In this document: piece by piece, positions 1-8,864 of the stretch
Position numbering within the stretch: position 1 is the first letter of the stretch
How the letters are laid out: each line of letters begins with the position of its first letter
Assembly (NCBI GenBank): GCA_947359465.1
Contig: OX375874.1
Span: forward strand, 99,451,441 to 99,515,440
Reading direction: 5' to 3'
DNA: 64,000 nucleotides
Origin: Metellina segmentata
Lineage: Eukaryota > Arthropoda > Arachnida > Araneae > Tetragnathidae
The notes under the pieces: model-generated
What the model was told of the DNA's origin: nothing
Seen by the model: only the letters and a program-made list of their open reading frames with translations
Databases searched by the model: none
Program-made: the position numbers and the translations under genes

Positions 1-453
1 GAGATTTGGGACCTGGCCGAAAACGGATTGTTTCATACGGGTGTATAGGACAAGGTCAGGTGTTATTGGTGTGGCGAAGGACTTGAAAATTGGCAAGAAG
101 AGGATGTAGTGAGACACGAACACATAAAGTTTTATCCAAAATGTTTGGTAGCCCAACAACAGCAAATGATTTCTGACCCTAGATCAAAAAGAACACCAAC
201 AGATGAAATTGTACAGGTGGATGAAATCAAGAATAATACCAATGGTTTAATAAAACCCTATGTAAAAAATTACCCCTCAAACAACGACAAGGACGTACGA
301 CTTTGTAAAATTTGTTTAGAATCAGAAATGGATGCTACTTTACAGCCTTGCGGTCATCTGGTGACATGCATGAGATGTACGAAAGGTCTCTTAACGTGTG
401 CTATGTGCCGAACCAATATTTTACATAAAATTAAAACGTACATTTGTTACTAA
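1..453 (+). pseudogene. BIR + RING (IAP-type) gene, left palindrome arm, 5' end missing
   Basis: This frame encodes the second half of a BIR domain (Cys-Tyr-Trp-Cys, then His and Cys ligands), a linker, and a C-terminal C3HC4 RING. Counting from the Met at 109, RING ligands are Cys66, Cys69, Cys81, His83, Cys87, Cys90, Cys97 and Cys100, so the RING is complete. An in-frame TAG at 46-48 interrupts the BIR between its tryptophan-rich start and its first zinc ligands; the mirror copy has the same stop. IAP proteins bind caspases or death inducers by the BIR and act as ubiquitin ligases by the RING. Its 5' end lies outside the window. Confidence 0.85.
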
Positions 454-1329
454 ACGTTATCTACCACTTATCAATTCAAGTAGCAGATGTAATTTTTAGT
501 GACTAACTGAACATGACGTGAAAGAATTCCATAACAGTGGTATTTTGAGTTTAATGTTATTAAAGTAATACATGTGCGGCAGCAAAAAGACTCGTAAGGA
601 GGTACGATACTTCTAAAATAATTATAAGACTTTCTATCAAGGACTTGTGGTAAAATCGTGTAGGAAAGACTTATTCCTCTTCTAAATATATTAAATATAA
701 TAACTATTTTACTTATCTGTTGTTTGTTCATTACATGCTAAACCTATGTTGGATAGAGGAATTTTAAAGTGCCTTAAAAAGGAGTTACAAATTGCTTTAA
801 GAAAGATGTGTGTAAAAGTACTCTGTTATTGTAAGAAAGCTGGAAATAAATATTGATATTTTGAAAATTTTTTCCTTTTTTATTTTCTAATTGATTTTTT
901 ACTGCATAACTTTTTCTTATTTATTGTTCTTAATAAACTTTATTTTGCTTTTTCCTTTTTTTTTAAAAAAAAAGAACACCGTAACTTATATTTTTTGTTA
1001 CTGCTTAACTTTTTTTTTTTCATTTTACTGTTAAACTTTTTTTTTATTGTTAAATTTTTTTTTTTACTGTTGAACTTTTTTGCTACTTTGTTTTGTTACT
1101 ACCTAACTTTTTGTAATTTTTTTACTGTTTAATTTTTTTTTTAATTGTTTAACATTTTTTTAACATTATCAAAAAAATACTATAATTGTTGTAATGAATA
1201 TTTTTTTTTTGACAACACTGGATTGAAGATAAAATATTTATTGAAAAACATAAGAATTTGTAAAACAGTTAATATAATTGTTATAACATACATGCCTTAC
1301 AAGTCTTGTACATACATTTCTCTAACAGT
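454..1329. other. IAP downstream region with T-rich minisatellite (left arm)
   Basis: No gene. It holds the conserved downstream region of the IAP gene (about 454-900), recognisable in every cassette copy, then T-rich DNA at about 960-1160 built from imperfect copies of the complement of GTTAAACAGTAAAAAA. The IAP gene and ORF235 converge on this region. Confidence 0.7.
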
Positions 1330-1985
1330 ATTGAAAATATCTGTTGTATTCAAATTCTCAAAAAAAGTTGTTCTCTAATATTATGTCATAAAGTTTACTA
1401 TTTTATTGCTCTCTCTTACAAAATTAATAGAAAACTCTTTCCAGTTAACAGCACATAAAACAAGGGTGAAATATTCGCAAAAGCGTTCGTCAACACTCAT
1501 CTTCATGCAAGCATGTACAGATTGATTGACAATTTCATTCTCAACCTAAGCAATCATAAAGAATAGTAATATTTTTTTACCACAATTTCCTTTAGGCACT
1601 TGCAGAGAGAAGCTATAACTTCACTCCAACAATCAGATTTATCAGTATTACTGCAGTAAAGTTTGTAGCTTTCACCAGGAAAACCATTTTTGATAACCAG
1701 TTTCACATAGTATGGCAGCAAATACGTCAAAAGCGATATTTTCAATACATCTGACACATTAGCGTAAAATTCGCATAATTTAAAGTACTGATCAGAATTC
1801 AAAACACGCACACACCACACACAATGGGGCGAGAACTGAAAACAGTGGTCTTTTTTCTGAGATACACGTTGAAAAACCAAGTTCATTTTTTCAGCATCAG
1901 ACGCTTTAGAAAGGAAGACTTCCTTCTCTATAACTTTAATGTAGGAGGCAGTTGCAAACGCGAAAAACTTGCTCACCTTCTCCAT
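1330..1985 (-). pseudogene. ORF235, unknown family, left palindrome arm
   Basis: I do not recognise this family. From the Met at 1985 an open frame of 143 codons runs to 1554, beginning MEKVSKFFAF. It is rich in Lys, Phe and Cys, with no clear signal peptide or membrane segment. Homology to the other copies continues in a different frame to about 1330, ending in the conserved NEIV / MKMSVDERFCE / INFVR region. The frame breaks where a run of seven A follows GGT; another copy (21612) has six A and stays open across the junction. A further one-base loss lies near 1396. The open frame extends upstream of 1985 to 2213 only because it crosses the palindrome centre. Confidence 0.6.
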
Positions 1986-2051
1986 AAGTTCGAAAAAAAA
2001 CTTCCTACCTGCAAGTAGAAAGTATGCGGTAGGAGTTTTTTTTTCGAACTT

Positions 2052-2745
2052 ATGGAGAAGGTGAGCAAGTTTTTCGCGTTTGCAACTGCCTCCTACATTA
2101 AAGTTATAGAGAAGGAAGTCTTCCTTTCTAAAGCGTCTGATGCTGAAAAAATGAACTTGGTTTTTCAACGTGTATCTCAGAAAAAAGACCATTGTTTTCA
2201 GTTCTCGCCCCATTGTGTGTGTGTGTGTGCGTGTTTTGAATTCTGATCAGTACTTTAAATTATGCGAATTTTACGCTAATGTGTCAGATGTATTGAAAAT
2301 ATCGCTTTTGACGTATTTGCTGCCATACTATGTGAAACTGGATATCAAAAATGGTTTTCCTGGTGAAAGCTACAAACTTTACTGCAGTAATACTGATAAA
2401 TCTGATTGTTGGAATGAAGTTATAGCTTCTCTCTGCAAGTGCCTAAAGGAAATTGTGGTAAAAAAATATTACTATTCTTTATGATTGCTTAGGTTGTAAG
2501 AATGAAATTGTCAATCAATCTGTACATGCTTGCATGAAGATGAGTGTTGACGAACGCTTTTGCGAATATTTCACCCTTGTTTTATGTGCTGTTAACTGGA
2601 AAGAGTTTTCTATTAATTTTGTAAGAGAGAGCAATAAAATAGTAAACTTTATGACATAATATTAGAGAACAACTTTTTTTGAGAATTTGAATACAACAGA
2701 TATTTTCAATACTGTTAGAGAAATGTATGTACAAGACTTGTAAGG
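2052..2745 (+). pseudogene. ORF235, unknown family, right palindrome arm
   Basis: Mirror copy of the gene at 1330-1985. It starts with the same MEKVSKFF sequence at 2052 but is broken earlier: the TG run at 2212-2234 is one base longer than in the left arm, so the frame switches after the FSPHC residues. It shares the seven-A frameshift near 2460 and the later lesion near 2650. ORF235 and the IAP gene at 3586-4095 converge. Function unknown. Confidence 0.6.
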
Positions 2746-2871
2746 CATGTATGTTATAACAATTATATTAACTGTTTTACAAATTCTTATGTTTTTCAAT
2801 AAATATTTTATCTTCAATCCAGTGTTGTCAAAAAAAAAATATTCATTACAACAATTATAGTATTTTTTTGA

Positions 2872-3062
2872 TAATGTTAAAAAAATGTTAAACAATTAAA
2901 AAAAAATTAAACAGTAAAAAAAATTACAAAAAGTTAGGTAGTAACAAAACAAAGTAGCAAAAAAGTTCAACAGTAAAAAAAAAATTTAACAATAAAAAAA
3001 AAGTTTAACAGTAAAATGAAAAAAAAAAAGTTAAGCAGTAACAAAAAATATAAGTTACGGTG
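2872..3062. repeat. A-rich minisatellite, unit about GTTAAACAGTAAAAAA
   Basis: About eight imperfect copies of a 16-20 base unit with variable A runs. The same minisatellite lies at the matching place in every ORF235/IAP cassette: about 960-1160 here as the complement, 19255-19400, 21010-21140, 21955-22100, 57655-57800, 59400-59540 and 60430-60600. It lies just past the 3' end of ORF235. Confidence 0.75.
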
Positions 3063-3585
3063 TTCTTTTTTTTTTTAAAAAAAGGAAAAAGCAAAATAAA
3101 GTTTATTAAGAACAATAAATAAGAAAAAGTTATGCAGTAAAAAATCAATTAGAAAATAAAAAAGGAAAAAATTTTCAAAATATCAATATTTATTTCCAGC
3201 TTTCTTACAATAACAGAGTACTTTTACACACATCTTTCTTAAAGCAATTTGTAACTCCTTTTTAAGGCACTTTAAAATTCCTCTATCCAACATAGGTTTA
3301 GCATGTAATGAACAAACAACAGATAAGTAAAATAGTTATTATATTTAATATATTTAGAAGAGGAATAAGTCTTTCCTACACGATTTTACCACAAGTCCTT
3401 GATAGAAAGTCTTATAATTATTTTAGAAGTATCGTACCTCCTTACGAGTCTTTTTGCTGCCGCACATGTATTACTTTAATAACATTAAACTCAAAATACC
3501 ACTGTTATGGAATTCTTTCACGTCATGTTCAGTTAGTCACTAAAAATTACATCTGCTACTTGAATTGATAAGTGGTAGATAACGT

Positions 3586-4095
3586 TTAGTAACAAATGTA
3601 CGTTTTAATTTTATGTAAAATATTGGTTCGGCACATAGCACACGTTAAGAGACCTTTCGTACATCTCATGCATGTCACCAGATGACCGCAAGGCTGTAAA
3701 GTAGCATCCATTTCTGATTCTAAACAAATTTTACAAAGTCGTACGTCCTTGTCGTTGTTTGAGGGGTAATTTTTTACATAGGGTTTTATTAAACCATTGG
3801 TATTATTCTTGATTTCATCCACCTGTACAATTTCATCTGTTGGTGTTCTTTTTGATCTAGGGTCAGAAATCATTTGCTGTTGTTGGGCTACCAAACATTT
3901 TGGATAAAACTTTATGTGTTCGTGTCTCACTACATCCTCTTCTTGCCAATTTTCAAGTCCTTCGCCACACCAATAACACCTGACCTTGTCCTATACACCC
4001 GTATGAAACAATCCGTTTTCGGCCAGGTCCCAAATCTCAAAGTTTGTGCGTGGCCAATCTCTAAACGTAGATAGACGTTTATTAACCATAGACAT
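3586..4095 (-). pseudogene. BIR + RING (IAP-type) gene, right palindrome arm, one stop
   Basis: From the Met at 4095 the frame encodes one BIR followed by a C-terminal RING, about 169 codons, with a single TAG inside the BIR (mirrored in the left arm). The region before the stop has the BIR hallmark of an Arg, WP, and an LAENG-type stretch; after it come the Cys-x2-Cys, His and Cys ligands. The RING is complete, as in the left arm. One BIR plus RING is shorter than most arthropod and baculovirus IAPs, which have two or three BIRs. The gene is divergent from the one at 4774 across about 680 bases. A re-start at the Met at 3930 would give a RING-only protein of 114 residues. Confidence 0.85.
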
Positions 4096-4773
4096 GCTTG
4101 GAAATTTTGGCTTCAAATTTACATAATGGTTATTCATTTTCCAAAAAACTATACTGCTCTGTTGCTCTTAAGTGTAAAATTATAGGGCCTATTGAGTTGA
4201 ATCCCCTCATAAAGGTTATCTTCGTCAATTTAAAAAAATCTGATACTAGTCAAAGATACTAATTTCTGTTCAACAAAAGGCAAAGATTTGTGCCCATAAA
4301 TAAGTAATTCAATTTACTGATGTAAATTTAGAAAAATAAAACAGCATAATCAAGAGAAATCAGTGTACTTTAAAGAAAGTAAAAAAACAAGTTCCTCGAG
4401 TATAAATTATATTTGGTTACATATTTTTTTCTTGCTCAAGTTTAGTCACCGAATTGAATTGTATTCAGCTCATCTACGTGATAGAGAAAAAAAAAAGAAA
4501 AAAAAAATAACAAATTACATGCACACTTAAGCATACCCCCTTTTGTTAAAATCCTGTATTACAACATAAAGCTTTACTTGTCACATTATCACAAGCACGT
4601 GTTTTCTGAGTACATTCTTCACTATCGAGTTTATTGTTACTCACAAAAGATAAAAGACTAAAATAAGATTAACTTTACTGATTAGTAAGTGTATGGTGTT
4701 ATATATAGTTAGGTTCTTTGTGTCTCCAGTTTAGAATTATTTTTCCACGAGCATATAACGCTTTTCAATAGCA
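4096..4773. promoter_or_regulatory. Divergent intergenic region with TATA-like motif
   Basis: The region separates the start of the IAP gene (minus) from that of the DFDGF gene (plus) and recurs with clear similarity at 23132-23792 and 61638-62298, so it is part of the cassette. A TATA-like run at 4700-4707 lies about 70 bases before the ATG at 4774; the A and B copies have lost part of it. Promoter activity is inferred from position. Confidence 0.4.
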
Positions 4774-5319
4774 ATGTTTAACATTTGCGCAATTGTGGAT
4801 TTTGATGGATTTCAAACTAACGAAGGTTTCTTAGTACGTGAATACGGTTACATCGCTATAAAATCGCATGTAGTTGCAAGTATTCGTTTTAACCTATCGC
4901 CTTATAAGTATAAACTTAGTATCAAAGATCGTAAAACTGTGCGATAAGTTGAAAATTACGTGTGTGGACTTCCTTTCTGTCCCATAGCATGGGAAAACGT
5001 GTATCCCTTGGAAAGTCTAGACTCTAAACTTTTGGAATTGTACAAGCAGACAAAGAGTGTCTCTCAGTACCTAGTTACTTACAAAGGTGGTTGTGTTGAG
5101 AAACAACGCTTAGATGCCTTGAATATTCCAAACATCAACTTGGAACACTTTGGGTGTCCAAAATTCGATGTACTATGTGCTCGAAGCACCAACAAAGAGA
5201 TCGAAAAACTATCATGTGGTCATCACAAAAATAATTTACATTGCCCAAAAGCTGAGGTGACGGCTTTTAATAACTGGCTCATAGGAAATATTTGTCTCTT
5301 AAAAAATGCAGGCATGTAA
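4774..5319 (+). pseudogene. DFDGF-motif gene, possible RNase H-fold/exonuclease-like protein, one stop
   Basis: From the ATG at 4774 the frame runs 57 codons, meets TAA at 4945-4947, and continues in the same frame for 123 more codons to 5319. The N-terminus has an acidic IVDFDGF motif on a predicted first strand (Asp9, Asp11). The C-terminal half has NLEHFGCPKFDVL, a Cys-Gly-His-His cluster, a further His-Cys pair and a final WL motif. By recall this pattern resembles a family of uncharacterised arthropod proteins with an exonuclease-like core; that is unverified. The single stop suggests recent decay. The 5' ends of two more copies (23793, 62299) lack everything after about codon 29. Confidence 0.6.
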
Positions 5320-5429
5320 AAAATACGTTCTTTTGTTTTTACTATAATGCATTACTTTGTGTAAAATATATGAATCCTGTTGTTTTTTCAATTAAAAAGT
5401 GTTATATAGTTTACTTTGTTTCAGTATGA

Positions 5430-6805
5430 CTTCTTTCTAGAATTATTTTTCAATATGTTTTAGAATTATATTTCAATATGTTTTAGAACAATTTGTTTTT
5501 TTGCAGAGATTGTTTGAAGAATACATAAAATTCATACTTAAACATTATTTCAATGATATTTGTTCATTTAAAAATTAATTAGTATTTAAAAATTTGCGTT
5601 GTTTTTTAATTTTACTCATGTGTAAAACTATCAGTGGTGTGAGTAAATCTTTAGATTATGCATTAACTATCAAGAAAGGGCAATAATTTATTTTGTTTAG
5701 CAGCCTTAAAATGTACACATTATTTTCAAAAATCACAAAAACCCACTTACTATCCATCTAACGTAGCAATGTAGTACATCTAAAATTATAAAAGACCTAT
5801 ACAAAGTATCTTGTAAAATACTTGTGCAAAATTGGCATTTGACTCTGCAATTTAAACTGCATAATATACACACGGTTTTCAAGTAAATAAAAAGAAGTTC
5901 ATATGTTTAGTAAAATGTATGATTTGCAAGATCATTAGAAAAAAGACATTTAATTTAGAATTTCAAGGACTAAAAGTTTATTAATATTCGTTTTCACTAC
6001 TTCAAATGTACAAGTAAACATCTTCATAGTATGGATCTTGCAAAGTTTCAACTAAAGGTAAAAAATATTTTACTTTTACAGGTTTCTTCTTAATTTTTTT
6101 CTTACATAAAAACATGCTTCAAGAAATCAAACTGCTAAATGTTTTAACTGTAAATTGAAAATAATTTTTTTTTGTAATCTGCATTTAAAATTTTTTTTTT
6201 TAATAATAGCTAATTAATATGTTTCAATCGTTTATTTTTAAAATCATTATTAAAATATGTGTAATAGTATATAATTTTTGTGTAAAAGCATCTTAATATT
6301 TTACAATAAATCAAAGAAAATTTCATTTAAAAAAAGTTTGTAAATCTAAAAAATTAAATCACTAAATTTTAGCCAGATTTATTAAAAAAAATTATACGAC
6401 TAGGAAATAATAATTAAAAAAAATAACATATGGTTTTAGATTTCAATACGATTATAACTTCTTCAAATGTGCAAGTAGTCATCTGCGTTTCTACTCATTT
6501 GTTAAGGTCATCAAATCTTGTAAGTTTAATTAACTTTGTTCCACTGTTTCTTTGTTTAATCAACTTACTTCTGTAAGTCCCATGTTGTACTTCTGTGGTA
6601 TATGGGTGAATTTTCTTTAGTTCAAATAAAAAAAAAATTTACAAGGAAACATGTTCATAGTATGGGTTTTTGCAAAGTTTTCAAATAAAATAAAAAAGAT
6701 TTTTGTATTTTTACTTAAGTGTACAGTATTTAAAAATAAATTCTGCAGTAAAATATGTGCTATAGCATCTAATGTATAATTAGTGTTTAAGTGAAAGCAT
6801 CTAAA
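5430..6805. repeat. AT-rich block, inverted copy of 17425-18790 and 55830-57190
   Basis: No gene seen. This very AT-rich stretch reads as the reverse complement of the blocks at 17425-18790 and 55830-57190, with many small indels. The gap from 5320 to 5430 and from 6806 to 7098 likewise shows no gene. Confidence 0.7.
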
Positions 6806-7098
6806 TTAAAAAACATAAATATTTATAGCAAATAAAATTTCATTTCAGATCTTGCATTAAAAAAAGACACAATTTATAAAATTAGTATTTAATTAAAAAA
6901 AAAAAAATCCAGAATACAGTGTATGTGGCAAGACACGCATAAAAGTTTCTTTAAAATAACAATAAGATGTAAGTATAAAAAATAATATTCACAAGGGCAT
7001 AAATATTAATTGTAACGTTTTCCAAATATCGTTTAGTGTACATTCTTATTTGCATTGTGTTCCAGTTCAGGGGGGTACATATAGGGATTATCACTAAT

Positions 7099-7734
7099 TT
7101 ATACAATAATTTTTCGAAACGTTAAGTTAATTCTAGGGTATAATGCATTTCCACGGGGCAAGCTGTGTAACCAAAATTTGTTGGTTGCATAAATCATTAA
7201 AAGTAAACTTCCATTTTCCAGAAAATTTTTTAACGAGTTGTAATTCTTTCTAGAAAACACAAACTGTCTTTTTTGTCCAAATGAAACAGATGCTATGGGC
7301 GCATTATGATCCAAGTCCTTCTCGCTGTCTTTATGTGCACCTATACAGTCCTTGCCATCTTTATAACGGTTCACCAACACAAAATTAAATCTTGCATCAA
7401 TTATTCGTTCCACTTCACCCTTTATTTCCAACAGTAAAGGAGACCAGGGCTTGGCTGCAATACAAGATCCACTAAAGGTATAGCTTATACCTTCGTCTCC
7501 GTATGCTACAAGTTGTCGAGGCACAGTATGTTTCTTACCGTAAATTTCTATAGTAGTTTCCTCTTTCTTTAAATACGTTAATTCGTTTTCCAATCTACGG
7601 AAATATGACCAACCATCACAATCTGTAAACAATTTATCATATTCATAGCATAAAGAATCTTTACAGTATTTCTGAAAACACTGTTCTTTGTCTGTACGCA
7701 TTTTCTTTGCAGGTCTAATATCACTAGAATCCAT
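7099..7734 (-). CDS. AlkB-homologue 2OG-Fe(II) dioxygenase (ALKBH2/3-like)
   Basis: The protein is predicted to repair alkylated bases in DNA by oxidative demethylation with 2-oxoglutarate and iron, probably in the nucleus. Numbered in the longest frame (Met at 7809), the iron ligands are His159-x-Asp161 in the GAHKDSEKDL stretch and His215 in FWLHSLPRG. The 2-oxoglutarate-binding arginine and its neighbour are in PRINLTFRK (Arg226, Arg232). The VNRYKDGKDCIG and ASVSFG stretches are typical of the ALKBH2/3 group. I place the start at the internal Met (7734), giving 211 residues, because the 25 residues upstream look like leader; a start at 7809 is possible. It has no stop or frameshift and no intron, so it could be a retrocopy or a gene carried in by a virus or element. 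Confidence 0.88.
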   Translation of the reverse strand: MDSSDIRPAKKMRTDKEQCFQKYCKDSLCYEYDKLFTDCDGWSYFRRLENELTYLKKEETTIEIYGKKHTVPRQLVAYGDEGISYTFSGSCIAAKPWSPLLLEIKGEVERIIDARFNFVLVNRYKDGKDCIGAHKDSEKDLDHNAPIASVSFGQKRQFVFSRKNYNSLKNFLENGSLLLMIYATNKFWLHSLPRGNALYPRINLTFRKIIV

Positions 7735-8101
7735 GATGTATCTAAAAACAGTAGAAGGGCAAAAATCCAGAGTAGCAAAATTATTCAAAGACCCTAGAAA
7801 CAAATTCAACTATGCTTTTAAAAGCCTCTTAGTTATCAAACAGTATAATCACTTTCTTTTGTTTGGTCCCTGGCATTTTCAGATATAACAACACGTGTAC
7901 TTCGGTAGTTTAAGCTAATCTTTAATTTTCTTTTGAGTCACTTTTATCGATGACTCCTTGTATAAGTCCGTTCCTTCTCTTTAACCTACACGTGCAAAAA
8001 CATTATCCTTAGTCATGTGTAATTCTCACACGTTCCAGGGGCTTCTAGACTTTTCAATCTTTGATAGTATACGCATTCACAAAATGATAGACTATTTTAA
8101 A
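7735..8101. other. AlkB upstream region, no gene seen
   Basis: The minus-strand frame stays open to 7809. Beyond that I see no gene or repeat up to the SINE-like sequence. Confidence 0.4.
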
Positions 8102-8320
8102 TTCAACACGACCATATAGGTGATCATGGTCGAACGGATAAAGTGCTTGTGTAAAATCGGTTGGCCGTGATTACCTTTTGCTGGGTTCGAATCCACGTAT
8201 TATTATTTTTCTTTCAAATAATTATCCATTTAATTCTAAAATATAGCTGGCAAATAAATCCTTTTAAAACGTTACTTTTTCCACCTCTAGATGGCGGTAC
8301 CTGTCCTTCATCACCATTAG
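8102..8320 (+). repeat. tRNA-derived SINE-like repeat 1
   Basis: The head has an A-box-like GGTCGAACGGATAA (about 8110) and a good B box, GGTTCGAATCC (about 8185). The spacing suits a tRNA with a long variable arm, but acceptor ends do not pair. It is followed by an AT-rich body and the motif TAGATGGCGGTACC with a CCTTCATCACCAT tail near 8287-8320, which returns in the neighbouring repeat. Confidence 0.5.
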
Positions 8321-8518
8321 AAATTATATACGAGAATATCAAATCTTATATTTAATTAGTTACTTGAAAAATCCCTAGATGGCGCTACCAGTCGTTTCCC
8401 AACTCAATTCATTAGAAGATTAATTATTCAAAATTAAAACCCCACCACTCCCAATATTTTCACAAGTCCCAAACCGAGAGAAAAAGCAAACGCTACATTT
8501 AAACACCCTTTCCTCACA

Positions 8519-8662
8519 AGTGCTCGATAGCTCAACGGATAACATGTCTGCTTTCGGAACCCATGGTCCCCGGTTCGAATCCGAGAAAATCCTTTTTAAA
8601 TTCATATAATACGGTTACTCATCCCACCACCAGGTGGCGCTACCAGTCCTTCATCACCATGG
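8519..8662 (+). repeat. tRNA-derived SINE-like repeat 2
   Basis: A-box match TAGCTCAACGG near 8527 and an exact B box GGTTCGAATCC near 8572. The T arm nearly pairs, but the acceptor and anticodon stems do not, so it is not a working tRNA. The tail, GGTGGCGCTACCAGTCC then TTCATCACCAT (8633-8660), matches the tail of repeat 1. A third tail-like TAGATGGCGCTACCAGTC is at about 8371. Confidence 0.5.
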
Positions 8663-8742
8663 AAACTCACCATCAACAACATGACGTCATCTCGTCCACC
8701 GAAAAATGAAAACAAAACGTCAAGTTCTTATCAGTAACCACC

Positions 8743-8790
8743 ACAAATCCTTATCTCCCCCCAACAACAAATCCTTATCTCCCCCCAACA
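8743..8790. repeat. Two exact 24-base tandem repeats
   Basis: The 24 bases at 8743-8766, ending CTCCCCCCAACA, are repeated exactly at 8767-8790, just before the left edge of block A. Confidence 0.85.
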
Positions 8791-8864
8791 ACGTTATCCT
8801 CCTCCTAAATGTAAACAAACGGCGGCCATCTTGAAAAAGACGGTAAAGGGACCCACATACTACT

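Larger units (their letters stand above)
1..4038. repeat. Long near-perfect palindrome, arms about 2 kb
   Basis: Bases 1 to about 2009 read as the reverse complement of about 2029 to 4038, with an 18-20 base spacer near 2010-2028. Arms differ by only a few events: c/t near 1838 versus 2190, a one-base length change in the TG run (2212-2234), and single substitutions mirrored near 2341 and 2413. Each arm carries one IAP-type gene and one ORF235 gene facing each other. The left arm starts at base 1, so it may extend further left. A real hairpin-derived duplication and an assembly or amplification artefact both fit; the arm differences favour a real, young structure. Confidence 0.93.

Noticed and set aside
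471..731. 86-codon frame (and its mirror at 3308-3568)
   Set aside because: Lies in the IAP downstream region, is not kept open in the other cassette copies, and has no recognisable composition.
1554..2213. 219-codon frame on the minus strand across the palindrome centre
   Set aside because: Its first 76 codons are antisense of the right arm plus the spacer; the real gene start is the internal Met at 1985.
2872..3062. CRISPR-like array
   Set aside because: Units are short, variable and A-rich with no constant spacer length; a minisatellite in a eukaryotic genome.
8521..8592. tRNA gene
   Set aside because: A and B boxes are good but acceptor and anticodon stems do not pair; better explained as a SINE head.
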